DNA from: Cinnamomum chago
Taxonomy: Eukaryota > Streptophyta > Magnoliopsida > Laurales > Lauraceae
Length of the DNA stretch: 64,000 nucleotides
Direction of reading: 5' to 3'
Assembly: GCA_038049695.1 (NCBI GenBank)
Contig: CP142451.1
Span: forward strand, 66,655,501 to 66,719,500
In this document: in pieces, positions 1 to 9,846 of the stretch
Position numbering within the stretch: position 1 is the stretch's first letter
How the letters are laid out: each line of letters starts with the position of its first letter
Made by a program: the position numbers and the translations under genes
Notes under the pieces: model-generated
Told to the model about the DNA's origin: nothing
The model's input: the letters and a program-made list of their open reading frames with translations, nothing else
Database searches by the model: none

Positions 1-395
1 TTATTGGAACCAAGGGTCTGTGCGACCTTTGAGAGTGGATGTAGGTCTTTGTGACTAAACCACTATAATTTTCCAGTGTCTATTCTTTGTGGCATGATTT
101 ACATTTCTATATTTATATTGTGGAATTTGTTATGTATGATAGGTCATCACTAAGTTCAATAGACACACACACTTGTGCTTATATACTCTCATCTAATTGT
201 ATCTCTTCGTTATTGCTTAAGCTATCTTGATGAACACATATGCCACTTAAGTCTTTCTCTTCATTGTGTTTGTTCTGCTCCTTGTTCTGGTTATATTAAA
301 AGTTCCTTAAAAAGTTTAAAATTGGTAATTGATTCTCTTAGTCCTATTCACCCCCCTATAGGACTCAGTCATTGGCCCTAGCCTGCAGTTTCACA
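1..395 (+). mobile_element. 3' part of a copia-type LTR
   Basis: The end of this stretch matches the architecture of the solo LTR end at 9080-9328. Both have a GTGGATGTAGG stretch followed by ACCACTATAA, then a CTATTCACCCCCC tract, and both finish in (T)CACA or (T)TACA. Just after position 395 the sequence changes to an ORF relic, which fits a retrotransposon end inserted into it. The start of the element lies outside the window, so I cannot tell a solo LTR from the 3' LTR of a full element. Confidence 0.6.
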
Positions 396-694
396 GGCAT
401 CTTGAGCTATTGGATGAACAAGCAGCTTCAAAATGGGCCGCCATTGTGGAAACTCGTGCCAGAGAAGGGACTCTGATTCGCGAAGTTAAGGAGGCTGAGA
501 GCAATCTCCGGAGGAAGACTCAAGAGTACGAGCAATGACAGATTCTTTCGGAAGAGCTTCCCCGTGCTGTAGATGGATCGCGGTGTTCTACCACATTTTA
601 TGGGAAGATCTTGAAGAAGAGTGGCCTAGAAGCTTTAGAGGCTAAGGCCAAGAGTCCGCTTGAGGAGTTAAGTCTTTGGTTGAAGACCATGTAA
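396..694 (+). pseudogene. Antisense ORF relic, coiled-coil-like C-terminus
   Basis: One frame reads from 398 to a TAA at 692-694 with a single internal stop (TGA at 536-538, preceded by GAG CAA). The peptide is rich in Glu, Lys, Arg, Ala and Leu (for example AIVETRAREGTLIREVKEAE), as expected of a helical or coiled-coil segment. It ends just before a T-rich, UTR-like stretch. It lies on the strand opposite to the Tat element's gag-pol and downstream of integrase. From family knowledge, some Tat elements carry an extra antisense ORF in this position. That identity is inference. The N-terminal part is cut off by the LTR at 1-395. The internal TGA is compatible with decay of a CGA codon. Confidence 0.5.
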
Positions 695-945
695 AACTGA
701 GCTCCTGATTCTTGTAACAAACATTTTTCTTCTTTTTTTGGTACCGTGTATACACACACATTTTTTTTGGTACTCTTTCTCTTGTAGTGCTTATGGACAT
801 TTTTTTAGCACTTCTCTTTTTTTGTATTCCCTCTTTTCACTCAAATTCTTTTGTGATAAATTCTAGCAATAGTTAAATGTGAATGTTTGTTTGGAAATTT
901 GATCAAAAGTTTGTCATTTTGTGAAAAACCGTTTATCAAATGGTT

Positions 946-1734
946 GTTTTGGCGTGAAAGCCGAATTTTGAGATGGCATGGAAGCCGAAATTTTGAGTTG
1001 GCATGAAAGCCAAAATTTGGGTCGGCATGGAAGCCGAAATTTTGTGGCGTAAAAGTCAAAATTTGGGATGGCATGGAAGCTGGTTTTGTTTGTGGCATTG
1101 GAGCCAAAATTTTTGTTTGTGGTATTAATAGCCGGGATTTGTTTTCGGCATGCAAGCCGAAATTTGTTTTCGGCATGTAAGCCGAAATTTTGAAATGGCA
1201 TGGAAGCCAAAATTTGGGTCGACATGGAAGCCGGAATTTTGTGGCGTAAAAGCCAAAATTTGGGATGGCATGGAAGCCGGTTTTGTTTGTGGCATGGGAG
1301 CCAAAAATTTTGACATGGCATGAAAGCCAAAACTTGGGTCAGCATGGAAGCCGGAATTTTGAGATGGCATGAAAACCAAAATTTGGGTCGGCATGGAAGC
1401 CGGGATTTTATGGCGTAAAAGCCAAAATTTGGGATGGCATGGAAGCCAGTTTTGTTTGTGGCATAGGAGCCAAAATTTTTGTTTGTGGCATTGATAGCCG
1501 GGTTTGTGGCATTGATAACCGATTTTGTGACGTTTATAGCCGATTTTTGGCATGAGAGCCGATTTTTTTGAAAACCGAGTTTTGTTTTGTTAGCGTGAAA
1601 GCCAGGTTTTGTGCCATTTATAGCCGATTTTGTGATGGCATGAAAGCCAAATTTTGTGGCGTTTATAGCCGACTTTTTGTGGCATTTATAGCTGATTTTT
1701 GTGGCATTTATAGACCGGTTTTGGTTTTCAAAAA
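946..1734. repeat. Tandem array 1 (GGCATGGAAGCC repeats)
   Basis: A short unit of about 20-25 bp, centred on GGCATGGAAGCC followed by an AAAATTT or GAATTTTG spacer, recurs more than 25 times with variants (GGCGTAAAAGCC, GGCATTGATAGCC). A longer block recurs near 1009, 1209 and 1379, giving a higher-order period of about 170-200 bp. The array lies between the Tat integrase and the expected 3' LTR. From family knowledge, this 3' UTR region of Tat elements often carries such hypervariable tandem repeats. The long minus-strand ORF crossing it is a product of the repeat, not a gene. Confidence 0.85.
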
Positions 1735-2172
1735 TGCAAGTATCGACTAAAAGTCGCCTCCCTACTGAATGATATTGCAAGTATCGATGGAATGTCGCCT
1801 CCTTGCTCATTCGGTTGGGAGTATCAATGAAATATCGCCTCTTCGCGAATTTGGGTGCAAGTATCGACTAAGTGACGCTTCCTTGTTTTTTTTTCAAAAA
1901 TTTTGGTTTTATGGGTATCGATTGAATGTCACTTCCCCACAATTTTTGAAATTTGAGGTCTTTTTTTTTTAGACCTCGGTTTTTGTTTGAATTTTGGGTT
2001 TGTGGATATCAACTGGAATGTCATGTCTCCACGATTTTTGAAATTTTGCAAGTATCAACAAAGTGTCGCTTCCTTGCGATTTTGAAATTTTGGAAGTATC
2101 GAATGGGGTTCGCATCCTTCCGATTTTTGGGTTTTGCGAGTATCGACTGAACGTCGCTTCCCCGTGGTTTCT
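1735..2172. repeat. Tandem array 2 (AAGTATCGACTGAATGTCGC repeats)
   Basis: About nine degenerate units of 40-50 bp start with a version of AAGTATCGACTGAATGTCGC followed by TTCCTTGCGATTTTTG. Units begin near 1737, 1779, 1820, 1859, 1914, 2004, 2047, 2094 and 2139. The unit is unrelated to array 1, which it touches directly. A T-rich expansion interrupts the array at 1885-1975. Like array 1 it sits in the 3' non-coding part of the Tat element. Confidence 0.8.
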
Positions 2173-2524
2173 AAAAGACCGTTTTTTGTTTAAAGACACG
2201 AGGGTCGTAAATTTTGACTTAAAATCATTTTTTGTTGTAAAAGTCAGGGTGGACTAGGGTGGAAATTCCTGAGTCCTGATTTTGTTTCAAACCATGAATT
2301 TTGGGTTCAAGGATTGAAAATTTGGTCAAGCCCAGGAAGAGGCTCCTAAACATGGATTTTTGGACGTTTTTTAAATAATGAAACTATGAAAGTAAGCATT
2401 ATTTTGAATTTTTAGAAATCTCAACATAAGGATGAAAAATCTAAAAGAAGCGGGTTTGACGAGTGAGTACCTGAGAATAGGCTTTGGCCGTGCAGGCATT
2501 GCTCTGGCCCAGTGGCGTAAGTCT
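2173..2524. other. Non-coding spacer after Tat integrase
   Basis: This stretch lies between the end of the integrase frame (2525) and array 2. I see no ORF, no repeat and no LTR boundary in it. It is best read as the proximal 3' untranslated part of the Tat element. Confidence 0.5.
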
Positions 2525-3986
2525 TCAAAGGTAGTACCACTTCAAGAACTTGTCGTTGATGGGCAGCATACATCTGTCACCTTCCATATTTAGGAGAGCG
2601 TATGCGCCGTTGGAGAAAACCTTGTAGATGACGTAGGGTCCCTCCCATTTTAGTTCGAATTTGCCTTTGGATTTGTGGGCGAAAACCATTGGCCTTTTTA
2701 CTGTGAGAACCAAGTCTCCCTTTTTGTAGGCGCGTTGCCGGACCCTTTTGTCGAAAGATCCTACCATGCGTTCTTGGTAAAGCTCAATGCTTTGTCGAGC
2801 TTCAAGCTGTCTCTCGTTGAGATTGTCCAGCTCTTGGAGTCTGAACTTGACATTACTTTCTTGAGTCATGTCATTTTGCAAAGATACCCTTAGGGAAGGA
2901 ATTTGTACCTCCAAGGGCACGACAGCTTCGCATCCATAGACCAAGGAGAATGGTGTGCTATGGGTTGGTTCTCGAATGGTGGTTCGGTAGGCCCACAAAG
3001 CTTCGGAAAGTTTGTCGCTCCAGTCTCTTTTGTGAGTAGAGACCATTTTCTTGAGGATCTTGCAGAGTGTCTTGTAGAGACCATTTTCTTGAGGATCTTG
3101 CAGAGTGTCTTGTCGAAGGACAACTTTGGATTTTGTATTTGGTGCAAAACTTGTAGAATCGGTGATCCCTGAATTGTGGTTCATTATCGTGGATGAATCT
3201 TTTAGGTATGCCAAAGCTACAAATAATGTTGGTGCGCAAGAATTGAAGGACTGATGAGGTCTTCATTTCGCTGAGCGCAAATGCTTCTGACCACTTGGAG
3301 AAATAATCCGTAGTGGCGAAGATGAAACGATGACCTTTTCTTGATAGGGGAGAGATAGGACCTATGATGTCCATACCCCAGGCTTCGAAAGGCCATGAGA
3401 TCGTTGTAGGATGTAGCCATTCTAGAGGCATGTGGACATAATCTCCATGAACTTGGCATTGGCGGTAGCGTTTAGCAAATTGCATGGCGTCAACTACCAT
3501 GGTAGGCCAATAATATCCTAACATTTTTATCCGATCGTAGAGCTTAGGACCGGCCTGATGGGCTCCACAAAGACCAGCATGAACTTCTTTGAGCGTTTCC
3601 TCGGCCTCTTGTTGTGACAAGCAGCAGAGAAGTACTCCGTCGAAGGATTTTCTATAAAGAAGTTTTGAAGGTATATACAAATGAAAGTTTGGGGCTCGTC
3701 TTTGAATGCTTACCCGTTCGTTTGGATCTTCAGTGAGGATTCTGAACATGGTGTAATCAATGAACGGATCTCTCCAGTCGCGGATTGGAGGTTTGAGGAT
3801 GGAGATCCGACTTCCGGCCAATTGGTGGCATTCAACAACTTCTTGGTGTGTGTTAAGAGGGGGAGTATCATTCTTTCATACACTGTAATTTGCATGTTTT
3901 CCCCTTTCTGGATCGCCATGGATGCGGCAAGTCCGGTTAGGGCATCTGCACGAAAGTTTTCACCTCTGAAGATGTGGGTGATATGA
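2525..3986 (-). pseudogene. Tat integrase, broken
   Basis: Integrase inserts the retrotransposon cDNA into the host chromosome. The zinc-binding region keeps HAGLCGAH, but of the expected Cys pair only one Cys remains (RYRQCQVHGD). The catalytic core shows WGMDIIGPI with the first Asp and FIHDNEPQF with the second. The C-terminal part has the GPY-type stretch KWEGPYVIYK and ends at 2525 without a chromodomain. A 38-bp tandem duplication (3038-3075 and 3076-3113) with an associated rearrangement shifts the frame and removes the usual region of the catalytic Glu just before KTLCKILKKM. The two main frames are 3821-2958 and 3214-2525. The gene is not functional. Confidence 0.88.
3038..3113. repeat. 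38-bp tandem duplication in integrase
   Basis: Two adjacent identical 38-bp units begin with AGAGACCATTTTC and end with GTGTCTTGT (3038-3075 and 3076-3113). The length is not a multiple of three, so the duplication itself shifts the reading frame of the Tat integrase. Confidence 0.95.
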
Positions 3987-4393
3987 CAGACATCAAACCT
4001 TTGGCGAAGTGATTATGCCTTATTGTAGTAAGGCAACAGATCAGGCTTCCTGACTTCGAATTTCTTGTTCATCTGGTTGACGACCAATTAAGAGTCTCCA
4101 AAGACTTCTAGCATGGTGATGCCAGATTCGAGGGATAGTTCCAATCTTACGATGAGAGCTTGGTATTCAGCTACATTGTTTAAGCATGGTTCCAGTAGCG
4201 AGAAAGCATGTGGAATCATGTATTTGTCGGGGCTAACAAAGAGGATGCCAACTCCCGAGATCAGCTTTCTTTTTTCATTTGTCCTGGTTGCACCGTCAAA
4301 GTACATGTCCCAGGAGGCACTTGGTGAGAAAGTCTCCACGTTGTAGACAGATTCGTCTGGGAGATCTTCCCTGAGTGGAGAATCCTTAGGCAA
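3987..4393 (-). pseudogene. Second (archaeal-type) RNase H of Tat element
   Basis: The frame 4393-4088 contains WDMYFDGA, then NNVAEYQALI, then LEVFGDS. These are the three acidic catalytic blocks of an RNase HI-like fold. The continuation to about 3987 is in the same register after a stop and includes QMNKKFE-like sequence. The domain lies between the RT-linked RNase H and integrase, the diagnostic location in Tat/Ogre elements. It would degrade the RNA strand of RNA/DNA hybrids during reverse transcription. A stop after GDS breaks it. Confidence 0.85.
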
Positions 4394-4483
4394 CGGATGT
4401 TCTGCGAGAAAATCTGCTAGAGCTTGGCCTTTGATTGCCTTTTGTGGTACATACCTGATATCAAATTGTGATAGGAGGATGGA

Positions 4484-4800
4484 CTATTTTGCCAGTCGGG
4501 CATTAAGAGAACCTGCTTTTGTGATAAGGACCTTTAAGAGTTTGATCCTCGAAATCAGGTAGACTGTGTTCGAAAGAAGGTAGTTACGTAGCTTTTGTAC
4601 ATCGAACATCACTGCAAAGCATTCTTTCTTGACTGGATAGTAGCGATGCTCCGCACCTACCAGCATACGACTGAGGTAGTATAGAGCATCTCCTTTTCCC
4701 TTGTCGTTCTCTTGTGCAAGTAGAGTGCCCAGAGAATGGTCGAGAGCTCTTGTGTACAAGAGGAATGATTTTCCAGTGATAGGGGCAGCTAGCACTGGAG
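4484..4800 (-). pseudogene. RT-linked RNase H of Tat element
   Basis: The translation shows FLLYTRALDHSLGTLLAQ, the position where Ty3/gypsy elements usually have the first catalytic Asp of RNase H. It is followed by ALYYLSRML and RYYPVKKECFAVMF, which carries the conserved Glu. The Asp of the usual YTD-type start appears altered here (YTR). The domain follows the RT thumb directly and precedes the second RNase H. It is a fragment in one open frame. Confidence 0.8.
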
Positions 4801-4852
4801 GTTTAGTTAGGTATGTCTTGATGTCTTGAAATGCTGCTTCATATTCAGCATC

Positions 4853-5830
4853 TCAAACAAAGTTCGCACCTTTCTTCATTAACCGAGAAAATGGACGGCA
4901 TTTCCCTGAGAGATTGGAGATGAACTGTCTGATGTATGCCAATCTACCTTGAAGCCCTTTCAGTTCTCTTAAGGTTCTTGGAGAAGGCATTTCTAGAATA
5001 GCCTTGACTTTGATAGGGTCAAGTTCTATTCTAGCTTTCCGAACTAAGAATCTGAGGAACTTACCCGACGAGACGCCGAAGAAGCATTTCAGGGGATTCA
5101 TTCGCAGTTTGTGTTTGTGAAGTCGGAGGAAGACTTCCCGAAGGTCTTTCAGATGGTATTCTTTTCTTCAGCTTTTGACGGTCAGATCATCAACGTAACA
5201 TTCGACCGTCTTGTGCTGCATATCTTGGAATATCTTCATCATAGCTCTCTGGTATGTGGCACCAACATTTTTTAGACAAAATGGCATGACAGTGTAGCAA
5301 TACACGCCAAATGGGGTCCGAAATTATGTGTGTGTTTCATCTTCAGGATCCATCTTTATCTGATTGTAGCCAGAGAATCCATCCATGAATGTCATTCGCT
5401 CAAACCCACAGGTGTTGTGAATCATCACCTCTGGTATGGGGAGCGGGAACCCATCTTTGGGGCAAACGCCATTTAGGTCTCCATAATCAATACAGACCCT
5501 GATCTGCCCATTTTTTTGTCACTGGGACAATATTGGTCAACCATTCAGGATGTTGTTCCTCACGAATGAAGCCGACGCTTTTGAGTTTTTGAACTTCTTG
5601 TTCAATTTTGTCCATCACATCAGGACGGAATCTTCTTTGGCCTTGTTTGACAGGCTTGATATCTTTTTGCACTGCTATCTTAGGGTCTAAACCAGGCATT
5701 TCAGCATAAGACCATGCAAAACAATCTACGAACTCACGAAGAAAAGAGATATACTCGGGTAACTCATCATCCTTTATATTCTTGCTTATGAATACAGGAC
5801 GTGGGTTATCAGGTGCTCCCAAGTCTTTCT
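4853..5830 (-). pseudogene. Reverse transcriptase of Tat element, frameshifted
   Basis: The N-terminal part (5822-5487) carries the typical entry KQGQRRFRPDVMDKIEQEV and GFIREEQHPEWLTNIV. The palm can be followed in other frames through 5487-5100, with the catalytic box CYVDDLTVKS near 5185-5215 intact but followed at once by a stop. The thumb and connection lie in 5101-4853 (KCFFGVSSGKFLRFLV). The polymerase would copy element RNA into cDNA. Several stops and frameshifts make it inactive. Confidence 0.88.
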
Positions 5831-6958
5831 ATTGAACACGATCTTCTGTTGGTAGGTTTGAAAGTGGTTCCTCCACAATGTTTTCGGAGGCTTCCAACTC
5901 AACGAAACCTTCTTGAGTTTCAAGGGTATTTTCAGACCAAGGCTTTGTTTTTGGCCATGGGTCTTCAGGATCGGTGATCTTCTCAAGGCTTACTATAAGA
6001 TGGTCCCAATCGCCTGTTGAAATTAGGTCGAAGTAAGGTACTTCTTTTGGAGATGATGGTTCTTCTGGGTCAGAACGCCACATGTCTTATCACCGGACAA
6101 TTCCTCTTCATCATCAGAGAAATCGTACCAATTGGCAGAGCTTCCTAGATCATTGACGGGTGACTTTTCAAAGAGATGTCCAGGGAGATCGATGTCTTCA
6201 AGGACATGAGATGTTGAGGCTTGGTCGGCAAATCGACTCCTCAGCATTTGTGTCAACTGTCTCATAGGAGTGTCGGGATCATACCCCAACCCATGTGAAG
6301 TTTTTTCTACATGACCGTAGAGTCTCCAATCTTCCAGTTGACTTTTGGTTAAGGCGGACTCCAATGGCGTGAGAATACCACGACCTTACCCCAAACCGAC
6401 TGGGTTTCGAGTGTCATAAACCATTTTCTTCATAATAACTTGTGCCATAGGACTATATAGAAATAGTTGAGGCATACCTTCATTTTGGAAAGGTTCAATC
6501 ATGGAATTTGATGAAGAAGCTTTTGATCTGTGGAAGAAGATTGGCTTCTCTTCGGTTGAAGTTGCCGGAACAATGAAGGAAGCAGATGTAGGATCTTCTA
6601 CGCCAGCATGTGTCTCTATTGGAGGTAGAGCAGGCTGAACTTGTTGAGTGTTAGCTTGGCTTGACGGTGTGTCGTCTTCTGGCTCTGACTCTGAATCCGT
6701 GTCTTGTACGATAAACATGAAAGAGACAACAAGCTTGCCCCCAGACTTTTGCTTTGTCTTCTTTGTTTTGGTTGTTATGACCAAAGGCTTTGAAGATTTG
6801 AGGGAGACAACGAAGGGAGATGGATCTCTCTCTTCGGATTTGGCAAAAGGTTTGTTTTCTCCCGATGATTGCTGAGGACTTTTGCCTTTATCTTTCTGGA
6901 GATTTTCGACAAAGGGTGTTGTTTCTTCCTCCTTTTCTTCTTTTTCATCTTTGTACAT
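5831..6958 (-). pseudogene. Charged linker between protease and RT (Tat pol)
   Basis: Two open stretches (6958-6386 and 6364-5829) encode a low-complexity peptide rich in Glu, Lys, Ser and Pro, for example MYKDEKEEKEEETTPF at the start. This is a spacer of the Tat polyprotein between the retropepsin domain and RT. I see no enzymatic motif. It is collinear with protease upstream and RT downstream and has lost its frame at about 6370. Confidence 0.6.
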
Positions 6959-7110
6959 CTGAGCATCTGCAAAATGGGCTTCTTTGCCTTTGAAGGGCTT
7001 TTTGTCTGCAAACAGTTAATGTATCGAACCGTCGTTGCCGACGAACTTGATGTATTGATGTAGAGTTGAAGGGACGACACCATTATCGTGTATCCAAGGG
7101 CATCCAAGAA
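6959..7110 (-). pseudogene. C-terminal half of Tat protease
   Basis: Reading the minus strand from 7110 gives LLGCPWIHDNGVVPSTLHQY, the conserved C-terminal stretch of plant Ty3/gypsy retropepsins. An in-frame stop and the charged linker follow. The N-terminal half is on the other side of the solo LTR at 9334 and beyond, so the gene was split by that insertion. Confidence 0.85.
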
Positions 7111-7507
7111 GGATGTGTTAGGGTTTTTATAGATTGCAATTTGATGGATGCATTATCATTCAAGCATCATTTGATTTACACACTTGCATTGGTTTTAAAT
7201 AAACTTGAAATCTTATTTTATTCATGCATTGCTTTTAAGATTTGTAAAAGTTTTGATTTATGCATGATTTGTATTTTCATCTTGGATGCATTTGTTTTAG
7301 AAAAGAGTTTTCTAGAAATCAAGCAAGCCTTTGTTTTAAAAGTTTTGAATCTTTTTAGGCTTTTTATGTCATGTTTTAAAAACCATTAGAATCTTTAAAA
7401 CATGTTTTCCAAGCTTGATTTAGTGGCCAAAAGGTCCCCCAAAGCTAAACCTTCAAATATGCAAAAGTTGCATTTTTTGTCAAAGGGAGGCTGTCCCGGC
7501 AGTGTCG

Positions 7508-7650
7508 CCGGTCGACCGAGATACAGGTCTCGGTCGACCGAGACAACTGGAGGTAAAATCTGCAGTTTTGAACTGAAACCTCCAACGGTCAGAAATCTGA
7601 CCGTTGTGCCTTCCCGGTCGACCGAGACCTCTTTGCCGGTCGACCGAGAA
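7508..7650. repeat. GGTCGACC palindrome cluster in U3
   Basis: Four copies of CGGTCGACCGAGA occur close together, the first two separated by TACAGGTCT. They lie within about 165 bp upstream of the TATAAATA at 7673, so they are in the promoter-proximal U3 of this LTR. Confidence 0.85.
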
Positions 7651-7672
7651 CTAGCCGTTGGCAAATTTTTGC

Positions 7673-7680
7673 TATAAATA
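7673..7680 (+). promoter_or_regulatory. TATA box of solo LTR
   Basis: TATAAATA lies about 557 bp into the LTR and just downstream of the palindrome cluster. It fixes the likely transcription orientation as plus. Confidence 0.6.
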
Positions 7681-7840
7681 TGAGTTCTTTCCCTTGCCAA
7701 AAGTTGGGAATTTTAAGCCCCTCCTTGAGAGGTATTGAGGCATATCAAAAGGGAAAAGAACCAAGGGATGAAGGGGAAGATTAGGAAAGCTAAAGCTTGG
7801 ATTAATGAAGTTAAACCACCAAGTAGGCTCTTCCTTTCTT

Positions 7841-8431
7841 AATCATATGTTTTCATGCTTTGTTTTATTTTTGGTAAATCATTTCTAGCATGATAAACTA
7901 TGTTTGTGTTGTGTCCTTAACATGTGTTATGTTTTGAGTTTATTTATTGTTTTGGATACAACACCATATGATTCAATTCAAGTAGTACTTAACTTTGGTA
8001 AATCTAAGTAGATCATGTTAATGTAAAACCTTTGAAATCATATGTAACATGATCCATATACTTGGTTGAATCTTTGGTTGTTGTTTTCCATCATAAGAAA
8101 ATCACTTTCAAAACTATCTTATGTTTTGGACTCAACCTCTTTACAAATCATATGTTTTCATGTTTTGTTTTATCATTGGTAAATCTTTGTAACATGTTAA
8201 TATATGATATGTTGTATCCTTAGCATATTCTATATTTTGAATAGATCTATTGTTTTGGATACATCACCATTGATTCATCAAAGTAGTACTTTATTGGTAA
8301 ATCTAAGTAGATCATGTTAATGAAAGATGTAACATGATTCATATACTTTGTTGAATCTTTGGGTGTTGTTTTTCCATCATAAGAAAATCTCCTTCAAATG
8401 TATCTTATGTTTTGGATTCAACATCATTACA
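7841..8431. repeat. Diverged ~300-bp tandem duplication in solo LTR
   Basis: Copy 1 (7841-8145) and copy 2 (8146-8431) both begin AATCATATGTTTTCATG. Both continue through GTTTTGGATACA and AGTAGATCATGTTAATG to a TTTGGATTCAACC-like end. A third start, AATCATATGTG, occurs at 8432. The copies differ by many substitutions and small indels. Confidence 0.85.
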
Positions 8432-8945
8432 AATCATATGTGTATTATTGTTTTAATGCTTCACAACTTGCCTTACCTTGATTGGTAAATCTTTTTCAAG
8501 TTGTCCTTATAATTACATATGATTTGTCCCCTCTTTTCAATCAAATCTATTTTTATGTTTTGAGCTTCATTGATGATTTGATTGACATCCCTATGCATCA
8601 CATGTTTAGAGCTAATCCATTTCATACAACTTGTGTAACTTTGATATCATTAACAAGTTGTTACTTTTAACATGTGATTGCATTACATCCTCAATCATAA
8701 ATGTTTTTGAGCTAAAACTTTCAAAAGCCTTAGGCATAAATTTACGAGCTTTCATTTTCTAAATGATTGAGGACCACACACACACACTTCATGTACTTTC
8801 ATCTTTGCATCCATAGTGTGAGTGTGTATTAGTTTTACACTTCCATATCTGCCTAATTAAGAGGCATTGTAATGAGCTAAATAGAATCTCCATCAAGTGT
8901 ATGTTAGACACTAATTAGTGAGATAACCAACCTTGTGGTTGAAGA

Positions 8946-9083
8946 GGTTATTGCTTAGCCTATAAAAGCATAATGTATAGGTTGATGTTAAGCCTTGAAA
9001 AACATCAATGTAAGGTTATTGCTTAGCCTTGGAAAGCATATTGTAAAGGTTATTGCTTAGCCTATTGAAAAGCATAAATAGTG
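8946..9083. repeat. ~34-bp repeats (GGTTATTGCTTAGCC)
   Basis: Four head-to-tail units start with GGTTATTGCTTAGCC or GTTGATGTTAAGCC and each includes an AAAGCAT-type end. They lie about 250 bp before the 3' end of the LTR. Confidence 0.8.
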
Positions 9084-9333
9084 GAAATCCGGTGGGGTGT
9101 TGGATCACAAGCCGGTAGTGGATGTAGGCATTGAGGCCGAACCACTATAAATACTTGTGTGATGGTGATTGCTTTGTGGTGATTGTTTATATTAGCTTCC
9201 GCATATTGTTTGATAATCATCACTTGTGACTAGTTTGTTTTAAAGAAGTTAAAATTGTTAAAATTGGTCATAAAAGAAGCTCACCCTATTCACCCCCCCT
9301 CTAGGGTTCGGATCCCCATGGACTTACAGGATG

Positions 9334-9846
9334 TTGTAGCATGAAGGGGTTCTTATTGCGTACACAGTGACTTCGAGATAAGATCACCAATCTGCAACTT
9401 GAGCTTGATTTTGCCGATAGGCCTTTGAGCGGTCCCATCATATCCAAAGATGGACATAGATGTGTGACTCAGTTTACTAGGTAGGATGCCCGGCTCTTCA
9501 AGTGCTGAAGTAAAGATGAGATTGAGTGCAGAACCTGGGTCGATCTGGACTCTGTGTATCGGCATTTCTTTGATGTACCCTGTGAGTACAAGGGTCGGTT
9601 GTGCTTTGTCTTGCCTAGGAGGAGGTCATCCTTACCGAAGGCGATGGTTGCACTTGCTGCTTTTTGAACTGAGAGGCATTCGATGCCTGATCCCTCGGCT
9701 TTCATCTTTTCTACCTTTGAGGAAGTATTTGATTTTTTGACCCTATAATCCCTTTCAATTTGAAGGACTTGTGGGGCATGTTTGTCGACATCCGCATTCA
9801 GCTTTTGCAGTTCTAAAATGAGACTATCACGAGTTTGTGGAGACAT
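9334..9846 (-). pseudogene. N-terminal half of Tat protease
   Basis: The translation contains HRVQIDPGSALNLI, the retropepsin active-site block of Tat-type elements (an Asp-x-Gly-Ser version). SMSIFGYDGTAQRPIGKIKL follows, typical of the same family. The frame then meets the solo LTR at 9328. The upstream part (9846-9566) is a linker in another frame. This aspartic protease would process the gag-pol polyprotein. Confidence 0.87.

Larger units (their letters stand above)
7116..9328 (+). mobile_element. Solo LTR, copia-like, TSD GGATG
   Basis: The element starts TGTTAGGGTT and ends GACTTACA. It is flanked by GGATG at 7111-7115 and 9329-9333. It interrupts the Tat protease exactly between two collinear coding halves. 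No internal coding region, primer site or second LTR is present, so it is a solo LTR left by LTR-LTR recombination. A TATAAATA lies at 7673-7680 on the + strand, and the CACCCCCCCTCTAGG tract is near the 3' end. It contains clustered GGTCGACC palindromes, a duplication of about 300 bp and a repeat of about 34 bp. The copia assignment rests on similarity of its end to 1-395 and is uncertain. Confidence 0.9.

Noticed and set aside
914..1810. A 298-residue minus-strand ORF with FGFHA-type repeats
   Set aside because: It is produced by the stop-poor tandem array 1. It has no start context, domain or composition of a real protein, and overlapping frames are also open.
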